Source of the DNA: Microbacterium sp. BH-3-3-3
GTDB taxonomy: Bacteria; Actinomycetota; Actinomycetes; Actinomycetales; Microbacteriaceae
Direction of reading: 5' to 3'
Assembly (NCBI RefSeq): GCF_007679045.1
Contig: NZ_VEFS01000001.1
Location: 1,289,536 to 1,353,535 of the forward strand
DNA length: 64,000 nucleotides
Positions within the stretch are counted from its first letter, which is position 1; every line of letters starts with the position of its first letter. The position numbers were made by a program, and so were the translations under genes. Below, in pieces: positions 1 through 7,675 of the stretch. The notes below the pieces were generated by a model, which saw nothing but the letters and a program-made list of their open reading frames with translations, was not told the DNA's origin and made no database searches.

Positions 1-163
1 GGAGGTCCCCGAGCCTGTCGAAGGGAGGTCCCTGAGCCTGTCGAAGGGAGGTCCCTGAGCCTGTCGAAGGGAGGTCCCCGAGCCTGTCGAAGGGAGGTCC
101 CTGAGCCTGTCGAAGGGAGGTCCCTGAGCCTGTCGAAGGGAGGTCCCTGAGCCTGTCGAAGGG
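1..163. repeat. Tandem array of 7 hairpin-type intergenic repeats
   Basis: Seven head-to-tail copies with a 23-base period (starts 1, 24, 47, 70, 93, 116, 139). Each copy contains TGAGCCTGTCGAAG flanked by GGTCCC/GGTCCCC on the left and GGGA on the right. Neighbouring copies share their outer bases, so the full 25-base element found elsewhere in the window is slightly compressed here. There are no unique spacers, so this is not CRISPR. The array may extend left of the window. Confidence 0.95.
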
Positions 164-211
164 CCCGGCACCAACTGACGGCACCACCGAGGGTTAATTC
201 TCTTCTTCCTC

Positions 212-225
212 GCCAGGAAGCTGGC
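212..225. promoter_or_regulatory. Palindromic candidate operator of the toxin-antitoxin pair
   Basis: GCCAG-GAAG-CTGGC is a perfect 5-base inverted repeat placed immediately upstream of the -10 box at 226-231. Antitoxins of this class usually repress their own promoter together with the toxin, so this is a reasonable autoregulatory site. The function is inferred from position only. Confidence 0.45.
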
Positions 226-231
226 TAGCCT
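226..231 (+). promoter_or_regulatory. -10 box TAGCCT, leaderless start of antitoxin
   Basis: TAGCCT lies 6 bases before the ATG at 238, which puts the expected transcription start on the A of the start codon. No Shine-Dalgarno sequence precedes the ATG. Confidence 0.6.
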
Positions 232-237
232 GCCGCG

Positions 238-489
238 ATGATCTACAACGTGCTGGAGGCGCGCAACAACCTTTCGAAGCTGATCGCCGAGGCCGAGTCG
301 GGCGTCGAGGTCACGATCGCGCGGCGCGGGGTTCCGGTCGCGCGGATCGTTCCGATCGACGTCCAGCCCCCGCGTCCGCGCAACGCCTTCGCGAAGTGGT
401 TGGAGGAGAACCCCCTGACGCCCGAGCTCGCGCGACCGGTCGAAGAGATCGAGGCGATCATCGCGGAGAATCGCGCGGCAGGGGCGTGA
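238..489 (+). CDS. Type II toxin-antitoxin antitoxin, Phd/YefM family
   Basis: This 83-residue protein has the Phd/YefM fold signature: an N-terminal DNA-binding and dimerisation part (MIYNVLEARNNLSKLIAEAESG, then a beta strand reading VTIARRGVPVARIVPI) followed by a basic-acidic tail (about 42-83) that would wrap the toxin. Antitoxins of this family neutralise the partner RNase and repress the operon. The stop codon overlaps the GTG start of the PIN-domain toxin by three bases (GTGA), so the two are translationally coupled. The gene appears leaderless: TAGCCT sits 6 bases before the ATG and there is no ribosome-binding site. Family assignment rests on sequence pattern and operon partner. Confidence 0.9.
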   Translation: MIYNVLEARNNLSKLIAEAESGVEVTIARRGVPVARIVPIDVQPPRPRNAFAKWLEENPLTPELARPVEEIEAIIAENRAAGA

Positions 490-881
490 TTTACGTCGAC
501 AGCTGCCTGGTCATCTATGCGGTCGAGCGCGACGACAGTGTCGGCGACCGCGCGAGCATGGCTCTCGCTGCAGCTCGTGCCCCCTTGGCGGCGAGCCCGC
601 TCGTGATGCTCGAAGCGATGGTCGGACCCATGCGCGAGCGAGGCGCCGAGTCGCAGCTTCACATGTGGAGCGTCTTCGATCGTTTCGAGATGTTGCCGAT
701 CGAGCCCCACGCCTATGTCCAGGCTGCACGTCTGAGAGCTCGCAATCCCGGCCTGCAAACGGCAGATGCGCTGCACCTCGCCGTCGCGCAAGAGGAGGGG
801 TGCTCGCTGCTGTGGACGAACGACTCGCGCCTGGCCGCGATCGCGCCGGGATTCGCGGTCGACGTGCTGCGGGCCGCCTGA
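486..881 (+). CDS. VapC-type PIN-domain toxin (RNase)
   Basis: This 131-residue protein is a PIN-domain endoribonuclease of the VapC type. The four acidic metal-binding residues expected of the family are visible: D5 (VDSCLVIY), E43 (LVMLEAMV), D94 (TADALHLA) and D113 (TNDSRL). VapC toxins cleave tRNA, rRNA or mRNA when freed from their antitoxin. The start is taken as GTG 486, which overlaps the antitoxin stop; the reading frame stays open further upstream, but only through antitoxin coding sequence. The gene looks intact and active. The actual RNA target cannot be read from the sequence. Confidence 0.92.
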   Translation: MIYVDSCLVIYAVERDDSVGDRASMALAAARAPLAASPLVMLEAMVGPMRERGAESQLHMWSVFDRFEMLPIEPHAYVQAARLRARNPGLQTADALHLAVAQEEGCSLLWTNDSRLAAIAPGFAVDVLRAA

Positions 882-989
882 TCTTCACCGAGGGGCGCCG
901 ACCAGCGCCAGCAGACTCCGCTACCCTCGGCGGGCCAGTGCCTCTCGGCCCGCGACCACCCCGACGACCACCCCCTCAGGCATCGCGGC

Positions 990-1259
990 TCAGCGGTTCT
1001 CCCACCCGCGGGCCATCTCCACCACGGCAGCGACCGCGGCTTCGGTGTCGGCGGGTGAGCCGCCGGCGCGACCGGCCACCAGACCCGCGACGAACGCGCT
1101 GAGCGGTGCCGCCGGGCGGGCCACCCCGTTCGCGACGTCGCGCGCGAGGTCGAGGATCAGCGAGATCGGAATGTCGCCCTCGGCCAGATCGAAACGCTCC
1201 GCGAGGGCGGCGCTCCAGTCGTTCAGCGCCTCAGGCGGCAGCGTGCGGGATTCGGTCAT
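990..1259 (-). CDS. Possible internal start: stand-alone DUF6457 protein
   Basis: Inside mobA, in the same frame, an ATG at 1259 is preceded by GAGGAGGAGTC, a near-perfect Shine-Dalgarno at normal spacing. Translation from here would give an 89-residue protein corresponding exactly to the C-terminal DUF6457 domain. In other Actinobacteria this domain also occurs as a separate protein (recalled, not checked). Whether both products are made is not known. Confidence 0.45.
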   Translation of the reverse strand: MTESRTLPPEALNDWSAALAERFDLAEGDIPISLILDLARDVANGVARPAAPLSAFVAGLVAGRAGGSPADTEAAVAAVVEMARGWENR

Positions 1260-1841
1260 GACTCCTCCTCGGGCCGTCGGGCGGGTCGACGACCGCGCCT
1301 GCGTCAGATCGTCCCACGTGTCGACGTCGCGCGTCAGGGACTCGTCCGCGGCGATCGCCGTGATGCGCAGCCCGCCCAGCAGCGCGCGCATCGAGGCATC
1401 TCGTCCGTCGTCGGGCAGGGCGGATGCCGCCTCCCGCAGCGCCCCGGTGCGGTATCGACCGATCAGCCACTGTCGACGCCCGTCGTCGAGGCAGGCGCCG
1501 TCGGCATCCGGAGTCATCTCGTCGGGCAGCAGATCGACCGCGGCGCGAGCGGTCGGCAGATCGCACGCGAGCACGTAGACCTCGTCGGCACGCACGCGGC
1601 CGAGGGCGGCGACGATGCCGGCGACCGGTCCTCCGAAGGGCGGGTCTTCGCGCACCCACTCGACGTCGGGGTCGTCAGCGAGCACGGGTGCGGCCACGAC
1701 GATCCGCTGTGCGCCGTGGGACCGCACGGCCGCGATCGCCGCGTGCAGCAGGGTCGTTCCGTTCACCTCGAACAGCGGCTTCGTCGCCCCGTCGACGCGT
1801 GAGGCGCGTCCGCCGGCGAGCAGGATCGCATCGACGCTCAC
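990..1841 (-). CDS. mobA: MobA-like molybdenum cofactor nucleotidyltransferase fused to DUF6457
   Basis: This 283-residue protein has an N-terminal MobA-type transferase (about 1-190) that would attach GMP or CMP to molybdopterin; the nucleotide-binding signature LLAGGRASR...GATKPL is at residues 6-22. The last 90 residues (from MTESRTLPPEALNDW) match the small helical DUF6457 domain often fused to or next to MobA in Actinobacteria. The GTG start at 1841 overlaps the moeA stop (GTGA), so the pair is one coupled operon. A strong ribosome-binding site (GAGGAGGAGTC) sits directly before an internal ATG at 1259, so the C-terminal domain may also be made separately. Confidence 0.85.
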   Translation of the reverse strand: MSVDAILLAGGRASRVDGATKPLFEVNGTTLLHAAIAAVRSHGAQRIVVAAPVLADDPDVEWVREDPPFGGPVAGIVAALGRVRADEVYVLACDLPTARAAVDLLPDEMTPDADGACLDDGRRQWLIGRYRTGALREAASALPDDGRDASMRALLGGLRITAIAADESLTRDVDTWDDLTQARSSTRPTARGGVMTESRTLPPEALNDWSAALAERFDLAEGDIPISLILDLARDVANGVARPAAPLSAFVAGLVAGRAGGSPADTEAAVAAVVEMARGWENR

Positions 1842-3034
1842 CACAGCAGCACCTCGACCGGATCGGCCGCGGCGACACCCCGCGTGCTCGGGGGGATCAC
1901 GGCGAGACCGTTCGCGTCGCCGAAGCCGCGTGTGCCGCGCTCGACCGGCTCGGCCACCGGATGCGCGGGGTCTGAGCGGTCGATCCGCACGGGAACGTAC
2001 TGCGCCCGCTCGGGCCGTGCGCGCCACTCGACGGCGAACGGGACCAGGGCGCGGGAACGGCCGAGCTCGCCGTCGCCCTCGAGCGCACGCAGGGCGGGAC
2101 GCACGAAGAGCTCGAACGACACCGCCGCGCTGACCGGGTTGCCCGGCAGACCGAACAGCAGCGTGCCCGCCGCCGAGCGACCGAAGCCCTGCGGCTTTCC
2201 GGGCTGCATGCGCACGGGCTCGAATCGCATGAGGTCGCCGAGGGTGTTCTTCACGACCTCGTAGGCGCCCGCGCTCACCCCGCCCGAGAACACGACGACG
2301 TCGGCGCCCGCGGCCTCGGCGGCGGCGATCGCGCGACGCGGGCCGTCGCCGCTGTCGTCGACGCTCGTGCGCAGCACGACCTCGGCCCCCGCCTCCTCGG
2401 CGAGACCGGCGAGCAGCACGCTGTTCGATTCGGGGATCTGTCCGCGCCGCAGCGGTGTTCCCGCCGGTCGCAGCTCGGATCCCGTCGACACGATCGCCAC
2501 CCGCGCGGCGCGCGCGACCGAGACGGTCCCGACTCCGGATGCCGCGATCGCACCGACCCGTCCCGCGGTCAGTCGCACCCCGGCGGCGGCGACGAGCGAT
2601 CCGGCCCGCACGTCGGAGCCGCGTCGACGGATGTGCGCGCCGGGGCCGCGGGGCGCCGTGAGCACCACCACCGGGCCGAGCCCGCCCTCGAGCCCCTCGG
2701 CGGTCTCTTCGAACGGCACCACGGCGGTCGCGTCGGTGGGCACGGGGGCTCCGGTCATGATGCGCACCGCGTCACCAGGCCCGATCGACGGGTCGAGCTC
2801 GGAGCCGGCCGGCAGATCGGCGACCACCCGCAGGGTCGTCGGCCCTGCGGTGATGTCGTCGGCGCGCACGGCGAAGCCGTCCATCGCGGAGCAGTCGAAC
2901 CCCGGCACATCGACCGCGGCGTGCACCGCGGCCCGCAGCACGCGGCCGCGCGCGGCCGCGACGTCACGCGGCTCGGATTCCAGCGGCACGACCGCCTCGA
3001 GGATCGCGGCGAGGTGCTCGGCGACGTCGATCAC
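1838..3034 (-). CDS. moeA: Molybdopterin molybdenumtransferase MoeA
   Basis: This 398-residue protein inserts molybdate into adenylylated molybdopterin in molybdenum-cofactor synthesis. Length and motifs fit MoeA: DCSAMDGFAVRADD near residue 50, the MTGAPVPTDATAVVPFEE segment near 95, the MPT-binding FSGGVSAGAYEVVKNTL segment near 255, and LPGNPVSAAVSFELF near 300, followed by the small C-terminal beta domain. The start is GTG 3034. A 10-residue leaderless upstream reading frame ends on this GTG (GTGA overlap), suggesting coupled translation. It is followed by mobA with a 4-base overlap. Confidence 0.95.
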   Translation of the reverse strand: MIDVAEHLAAILEAVVPLESEPRDVAAARGRVLRAAVHAAVDVPGFDCSAMDGFAVRADDITAGPTTLRVVADLPAGSELDPSIGPGDAVRIMTGAPVPTDATAVVPFEETAEGLEGGLGPVVVLTAPRGPGAHIRRRGSDVRAGSLVAAAGVRLTAGRVGAIAASGVGTVSVARAARVAIVSTGSELRPAGTPLRRGQIPESNSVLLAGLAEEAGAEVVLRTSVDDSGDGPRRAIAAAEAAGADVVVFSGGVSAGAYEVVKNTLGDLMRFEPVRMQPGKPQGFGRSAAGTLLFGLPGNPVSAAVSFELFVRPALRALEGDGELGRSRALVPFAVEWRARPERAQYVPVRIDRSDPAHPVAEPVERGTRGFGDANGLAVIPPSTRGVAAADPVEVLLW

Positions 3035-3063
3035 GCGAGCGGACCGGGGACTGTCGAGACCAT
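3031..3063 (-). CDS. Leaderless 10-residue upstream ORF before moeA
   Basis: An ATG at 3063 lies 6 bases after a TACGCT -10 box (3075-3070) and opens the peptide MVSTVPGPLA, whose TGA overlaps the moeA GTG as GTGA. It is in a different frame from moeA. The arrangement closely matches the one before fdhD at 11234. It may only load ribosomes for moeA, or it may act as a regulatory leader peptide; which is unknown. Confidence 0.5.
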   Translation of the reverse strand: MVSTVPGPLA

Positions 3064-3069
3064 GCCTTC

Positions 3070-3075
3070 AGCGTA
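3070..3075 (-). promoter_or_regulatory. -10 box TACGCT of the moeA-mobA operon
   Basis: TACGCT on the minus strand lies exactly 6 bases before the upstream-ORF ATG at 3063, the spacing seen at most leaderless starts in this window. Confidence 0.6.
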
Positions 3076-3102
3076 GGCGTGGCCACCGACACCGCCCGCG
3101 CG

Positions 3103-3567
3103 TCAGAGGTCGAACCGGTGCGGAATGCCGCTCTCGCCGTCGCCCTCGCGATACGGCACGAAGCCCATCGCGACGTAATAGGCGAGTCCGGGGGCGTTGT
3201 CGGCGCCGATCGTGGCGTCGATGTGACGGAGTCCGGCGTCCTGCGCCGCGGCGATCGACCGCGCGAAGAGGCTCCGGCCGATGCCGCTGCGCCCCATGTC
3301 GGGGTGGATGTGGGTGCCGATGATGCCCCAGCCCTCCTCCACGCCGTACGGGTTCTCCGCCCAGGCGCGCTTGAGCGACTGGAAGCCGATCACCACCCCG
3401 TCGCGCACCGCCACCGTGAGGGCGATCGTGTGCTCGTCGTCGAGATAGCGCTCGCGCACGAAGTCGGCGTCGACCGCCCACGCGCGCAGCCCCGCCCGGT
3501 GGATGGCGTTCTGCACCTCGACCATGTCGTCGAGATCTTCGGGGCGCGCGTCGCGGAACTCGATCAT
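3103..3567 (-). CDS. GNAT family N-acetyltransferase
   Basis: This 154-residue protein has the GNAT fold order: beta1-alpha1 (MIEFRDARPEDLDDMVEVQNAIHR), a central strand pair, and motif A HPDMGRSGIGRSLFARSI around residues 92-110, which would bind the acetyl-CoA pyrophosphate. It probably transfers an acetyl group to an amine, but the substrate cannot be predicted. The start chosen is ATG 3567 because AAGGA precedes it at good spacing; an in-frame ATG at 3612 would add 15 residues with no family similarity. It stands alone, downstream of the moeA promoter region and on the same strand. Confidence 0.85.
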   Translation of the reverse strand: MIEFRDARPEDLDDMVEVQNAIHRAGLRAWAVDADFVRERYLDDEHTIALTVAVRDGVVIGFQSLKRAWAENPYGVEEGWGIIGTHIHPDMGRSGIGRSLFARSIAAAQDAGLRHIDATIGADNAPGLAYYVAMGFVPYREGDGESGIPHRFDL

Positions 3568-3683
3568 GCGGTCATCCTTGCACTGCTTCTGATGCGCATG
3601 TCGGCGTGCCACGCGCCTCTCACCCGACCGCGACGGCGCTCCGATCGACGCGCAAGCCCGACGGCATCCGGATGCCGCTGCCC

Positions 3684-3689
3684 TACCGT
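3684..3689 (+). promoter_or_regulatory. -10 box TACCGT, leaderless start of DUF1990 gene
   Basis: TACCGT is separated by 6 bases from the ATG at 3696; no ribosome-binding site is present. Confidence 0.5.
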
Positions 3690-3695
3690 GATCGC

Positions 3696-4190
3696 ATGGA
3701 CGGCCTGACGTACGCCGAGGTCGGCGCGACCGGCGGCACCATGCCCGCGGGCTACCACCACGTGCGCGCGCGGCGCGTGATCGGCCGTGGTCACGCGGAC
3801 TTCGAGCGCGCGGCCGACCTGCTGCTGTCGGGAGCGGCGCAGCGACGCGCGGGGGCGCGGGTGACGCTGTCGGAGACGCCGATGCGCGTGGGCACGCTCG
3901 TCACGATGCGCCTGGGTCTCGGCATCCTGAGCTTCCGGATCCCCTGCCTGGTCGTGTGGGCCGAGCGGTCGGCCACCGTCGCGGGTTTCGCCTACGGAAC
4001 GCTGCCAGGTCACCCGGAGCGCGGGGAGGAACGCTTCACCCTGACTCTTCGGCCGGACCACGAGGTGGTCTTCGAGATCGCCGCCTTCTCGAAGCCGGGC
4101 CGCTGGTTCACCCGCATCGGCGCCCCTCTCGGTCGTCGCGTGCAGGCGTGGATGACCGGGCGCTACCTGCGCGCCCTCGACGCGCGCTGA
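3696..4190 (+). CDS. DUF1990 family protein
   Basis: This 164-residue protein matches the DUF1990 family by overall pattern: an N-terminal YAEVGAT segment, a conserved GYHHVRARRVIGRG stretch near residues 20-33, a central part with FAYGTLPGHPERGEERF near 100, and a C-terminal RYLRAL end. No biochemical role is established for the family. It is soluble, with no signal peptide or membrane segment. The ATG at 3696 is chosen because of the leaderless promoter 6 bases upstream. It precedes the sugar ABC operon by about 115 bases, and I see no functional link. Confidence 0.75.
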   Translation: MDGLTYAEVGATGGTMPAGYHHVRARRVIGRGHADFERAADLLLSGAAQRRAGARVTLSETPMRVGTLVTMRLGLGILSFRIPCLVVWAERSATVAGFAYGTLPGHPERGEERFTLTLRPDHEVVFEIAAFSKPGRWFTRIGAPLGRRVQAWMTGRYLRALDAR

Positions 4191-4306
4191 ACCGGCCTGT
4201 ATCCCACGTTCGGCCGCCCTTGGCAACGCCCTGGACCTCTTCTCGCGGCTTCTCGACCCTGGCGAAGCGCTTCTCGACGACGAGGGCGCGCGCGAGAGGA
4301 GACCCC

Positions 4307-4348
4307 ATGAGCATCGAGACCACCGCCGCCGACCGGTCCTTCCGGTGA
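4307..4348 (+). CDS. 13-residue leader ORF overlapping the ABC permease start
   Basis: ATG 4307 follows a clear Shine-Dalgarno (AGAGGAGACCCC) and opens the peptide MSIETTAADRSFR. Its TGA overlaps the permease GTG (GTGA). The permease has no ribosome-binding site of its own, so this frame may supply ribosomes by coupling. Alternatively, a frameshift could have separated the natural N-terminus of the permease from its body. Confidence 0.5.
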   Translation: MSIETTAADRSFR

Positions 4349-5304
4349 CGCTCTCCCCCGCCCGGCCTCGCACTCCCCTCACGAAACGCCGCCCTCCGCG
4401 GCAGAAGGTGAAGTACAACCGCCGCGAGGCGATCGCCGGCTACCTGTTCATCTCGCCCTGGATCCTCGGGTTCCTCGTCTTCACGGCGGGGGCGATGATC
4501 TACAGCCTCGTCATCTCGTTCTCGAGCTACAACCTCGCGACGGGGGCCGCCCGACCGGTCGGCGTCACGAACTACTCTCAACTGTTCGAAGATCCGCGGG
4601 TCGCCGTCTCGCTCGGCAACACGCTGTTCTACGCCGTCATGGCGGTGCCGCTCGAGATCGCGTTCGCCCTGGTCCTCGCGTTGCTGCTGAGCCGGGTCGG
4701 CCGCGGGGCCGGCATCTTCCGCACGCTCTACTACCTGCCGAAGATGACGCCGGCGGTCGCCACCGCCGCGGTGTTCTTCCTACTGCTGAACGGCAATTCC
4801 GGCGCGATCAATCAGGCGCTCCGAGCCGTCGGCATCCCCGGTCCGCAGTGGCTCGTCGACCCGGCGTGGGTGAAGCCGAGCATCGTCCTGATGGCACTGT
4901 GGACCGTCAGCGGCACCATGGTCATCTTCCTCGCGGCCATCAAGAACGTGCCCGTCGACCTCTACGAGGTTGCGCAGATCGACGGCGCAGGTCCCGTCCG
5001 CCGCTTCTTCTCCATCACTCTGCCGATGATCTCGGGTGCGATGTTCTTCAACGTCATCGTGCTGACGATCGCGGCCTTCCAGGTGTTCGACCAGGCCTAC
5101 CTGCTGTTCTGGCGCGACCAGAGCAACGCCTCGCCCGAAGCATCGCTCTTCTACGCGATCTACCTCTTCCAGCAGGCGTTCCGGCAGTTCAACTTCGGCT
5201 TCGCCGCGGCGATGGCGTGGCTGCTGTTCGTGATCATCCTGCTCATCACGATCGTGCAGGTGCGCCTCGGCAACCGCTTCGTCTACTACGAGGGGGATCG
5301 CTGA
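4345..5304 (+). CDS. Carbohydrate ABC transporter permease, MalF-type
   Basis: This 319-residue inner-membrane protein has about six transmembrane helices, the first near residues 30-55 after a basic N-terminus. The cytoplasmic EAA loop that docks the ATPase is visible as EVAQIDGAGPVRRFFSITLP near residue 211. It is the first of two permeases of a CUT1-type sugar importer, followed directly by the second permease (TGATG overlap at 5304) and the binding protein. No ATPase is encoded nearby; actinobacterial importers of this class commonly share one MsiK-type ATPase. The GTG start at 4345 overlaps a small leader ORF. The transported sugar is unknown. Confidence 0.92.
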   Translation: MTLSPARPRTPLTKRRPPRQKVKYNRREAIAGYLFISPWILGFLVFTAGAMIYSLVISFSSYNLATGAARPVGVTNYSQLFEDPRVAVSLGNTLFYAVMAVPLEIAFALVLALLLSRVGRGAGIFRTLYYLPKMTPAVATAAVFFLLLNGNSGAINQALRAVGIPGPQWLVDPAWVKPSIVLMALWTVSGTMVIFLAAIKNVPVDLYEVAQIDGAGPVRRFFSITLPMISGAMFFNVIVLTIAAFQVFDQAYLLFWRDQSNASPEASLFYAIYLFQQAFRQFNFGFAAAMAWLLFVIILLITIVQVRLGNRFVYYEGDR

Positions 5305-6245
5305 TGGCCGACACCCTGCAGACCCCGGGCGTCGCGCAGGCCCGGCCCGAGCTGGCGGCATCCGTCACGAGGGCGCCGCGATGGCGCCGTGCGCTGAAGC
5401 AGCCCAAGACCCTGGCGGGCCGCGTGGTCCTCGCGGCAGTGCTGGTCGTCTTCGCGCTGCTGTTCCTCTACCCCTTCGCGTGGCTGCTCGCGGCGAGCCT
5501 CAAGCCGCGCGGCGAGGTGTTCGACAACGCCCTGATCCCGAAGACCTTCACCCCGGGCAACTACGCCGAGGTGTGGACCCAGCTCCCGCTGCTCAACTGG
5601 ATGTTCAACAGCGTCGCGATCGCTCTGCTGGCGGCGACGACCGTCGCGGTGATGAGCTCGATCGTCGCCTTCGGCTTCGCGTACTTCCGCTTTCCCGGCC
5701 GCGGGCTGCTGTTCGGGCTCGTGCTCGCGACGATGATGCTGCCCGGTGCGGTCACGATGATCCCGATCTACCTGATCTGGAAGGAGACCGGGCTGCTCGG
5801 CACCTGGGTGCCGCTGTGGGGCATGAATCTGTTCGGCTCGGCCTTCTACATCTTCCTGCAGCGGCAGTTCTTCCTCGGCGTCCCCCGGGAGTTGTTCGAG
5901 GCGGCGCGGCTCGACGGCGCCAGCGCCTGGGGCCTGTTCTGGCGCATCGCCATGCCGCTGTCGATCCCGTCGTTCATCATCGTGTTCCTGTTCGAGTTCC
6001 AGGCGAGCTGGAACAACCTCCAGGCCGCGCTCATCTACCTCAACGCCGGCAGCGTCGAGGAATTCACCGCGCCGCTGGGCATCGCATACGCCATGACGAA
6101 ATACAGCCCCAGCGCGGGCGGTCAGGGCGACTACCAGTACGTGATGGTCGCGTCGCTGCTGGTGACCCTCCCGATGCTGATCATCTTCGCCTTCGGTCAG
6201 CGCTACTTCATCGAGGGCGTCGCAACCCAGGGCCGCAAAGGCTGA
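5304..6245 (+). CDS. Carbohydrate ABC transporter permease, MalG-type
   Basis: This 313-residue protein is the second permease of the importer. After a cytoplasmic basic N-terminus, six membrane helices run from about residue 38 to the end. The EAA motif reads EAARLDGASAWGLFWRIAMP near residue 200. The ATG at 5304 shares a base with the stop of the first permease, so the two are translationally coupled and probably made in equal amounts. The reading frame is open for several hundred bases upstream, but that part only shadows the first permease. Confidence 0.93.
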   Translation: MADTLQTPGVAQARPELAASVTRAPRWRRALKQPKTLAGRVVLAAVLVVFALLFLYPFAWLLAASLKPRGEVFDNALIPKTFTPGNYAEVWTQLPLLNWMFNSVAIALLAATTVAVMSSIVAFGFAYFRFPGRGLLFGLVLATMMLPGAVTMIPIYLIWKETGLLGTWVPLWGMNLFGSAFYIFLQRQFFLGVPRELFEAARLDGASAWGLFWRIAMPLSIPSFIIVFLFEFQASWNNLQAALIYLNAGSVEEFTAPLGIAYAMTKYSPSAGGQGDYQYVMVASLLVTLPMLIIFAFGQRYFIEGVATQGRKG

Positions 6246-6272
6246 CACTCCCCCCTCTCGAAAGGACACATC

Positions 6273-7634
6273 ATGCGAAAGCGCTCCCTCGCCGGCGCCG
6301 CGGTCGTCGCGGCATCCGCCATCGCCCTCACCTCGTGCAGCGCGGGCTCCGACGACCCCGCCGCCGACGTCGACTTCTCCGCCGCACCGACGGGCGCTCT
6401 CGCCGCGTGGGGCTTCGAGAACGCGGATGACGTGGGGCAATCGCGCCTCGACTACGCCGCCGGCCAACTCCCCGACGTCGAGGTGACCCTGGATGCCACG
6501 GCCTTCGACGCCCAGAAGTTCACGACCCGCATCGCGAGCGGCGACGTCCCCGACGTGGTGCAGATGGACCGCCGCTACGTCACCACCTACGCCGCGCAGG
6601 GTTTGCTGATCCCCCTCGACGCGTGCTTCGAGGCCGAAGGCGTCACCCCGAACGAGCGCTGGTACCAGAACGTCGTCGACGACGTGACCTACGACGGCGG
6701 CGTCTACGCGGTGTCGCAGTTCTACCAGCCGCCCGCGATCCTGCTGAACATGAACATGCTGAACGAGGCCGGGGTGACACCCGCTGAGTTCGACACCTCG
6801 AAGATGGACGGGCTGCTCGCCGCGGTCGGCAAGATCTACCAGGCCTCCGGCGGCACCCCGTCGCGTCTCGGCTTCGATCCCGTCGCGACGGGACAGGGCG
6901 GACTCTGGGTTCTCGGCATGGGCGGACAGCTGACGGATGCCGAGGGCAAGCCGACCCTCGACGATCCCGCCAACGCGGCGGGCATCGACGCGCTGAAGCA
7001 GATCACCGACGCCCAGGGCGGCTACGCGGCGGTGAAGAGCTTCACCGACTCCTTCGACACGTTCGGCGACGCCAACCAGTTCGTGAAGAACCAGGTCGGC
7101 GCGCAGGTGGCCAACCAGTGGTACCCGAACGTGCTCGGCGCCTACCGCGACCAGGTCTCGCTGCAGGCGGTCCCGTTCCGCGATGCAGAAGGGCAGCCGT
7201 TCTCGCTCGCATCGGGCACCGCGTTCGCGATCCCCGTGGGGGCGAAGAACCCCGCGGCGGCCTGCGCCTGGATGACCGACCTCACCTCGACCGACGCCTG
7301 GATGGCGGCCGGCGCTGCGCGCGCCGCGACGATCGAGAGCAAGGGCGGGCTCAACACCGGCCTGTTCACCGGTTCGCCCGAGGCCGACGCGATGATCCGC
7401 GATCAGTTCGTGGTGCCGACCGGCGACAGTGGCTTCGATCAGGTGATCTCGACGTACTACGACGTGGTCGAGAGCGGGAAGTCGTTCGGTTCGTCGCCCG
7501 CCGGGCAGGACATCCAGAACGAGCTCAACAACGCGATCACCGCGGTCCTCCTCGGCGACAAGACGACCGAGCAGGCCCTGGCCGACGCGCAACAGGCCGC
7601 GCAGCGGGCCTACGACAACGCCACCGCGAACTAG
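6273..7634 (+). CDS. Extracellular sugar-binding lipoprotein of the ABC importer
   Basis: This 453-residue protein has a lipoprotein signal peptide (MRKRS, a hydrophobic stretch, then LTSC with the lipidated Cys at 22) and the general architecture of family 1 solute-binding proteins, including a LASGDVPDVVQMD-like segment (here IASGDVPDVVQMD) near residue 90. It would bind a sugar or oligosaccharide outside the membrane and deliver it to the two permeases. AAAGGACAC before the ATG serves as ribosome-binding site. The permease-permease-binding protein order is the reverse of the commonest one. The ligand cannot be predicted. Confidence 0.92.
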   Translation: MRKRSLAGAAVVAASAIALTSCSAGSDDPAADVDFSAAPTGALAAWGFENADDVGQSRLDYAAGQLPDVEVTLDATAFDAQKFTTRIASGDVPDVVQMDRRYVTTYAAQGLLIPLDACFEAEGVTPNERWYQNVVDDVTYDGGVYAVSQFYQPPAILLNMNMLNEAGVTPAEFDTSKMDGLLAAVGKIYQASGGTPSRLGFDPVATGQGGLWVLGMGGQLTDAEGKPTLDDPANAAGIDALKQITDAQGGYAAVKSFTDSFDTFGDANQFVKNQVGAQVANQWYPNVLGAYRDQVSLQAVPFRDAEGQPFSLASGTAFAIPVGAKNPAAACAWMTDLTSTDAWMAAGAARAATIESKGGLNTGLFTGSPEADAMIRDQFVVPTGDSGFDQVISTYYDVVESGKSFGSSPAGQDIQNELNNAITAVLLGDKTTEQALADAQQAAQRAYDNATAN

Positions 7635-7645
7635 CCGGGCACGCT

Positions 7646-7675
7646 GGGGGCGGGCGCCGCCCGGCGTCCGCCCCC
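7646..7675 (+). terminator. Hairpin terminator after the sugar ABC operon
   Basis: GGGGGCGG (7646-7653) pairs with CCGCCCCC (7668-7675), and the interior adds further pairs around a GCCC loop. It follows the binding-protein stop by 12 bases. There is no U-run, as is common in high-GC Actinobacteria. Confidence 0.65.

Noticed and set aside
1..163. Possible CRISPR array
   Set aside because: The repeat is directly tandem with a 23-base period and no unique spacers; the same unit occurs singly elsewhere as an intergenic hairpin.
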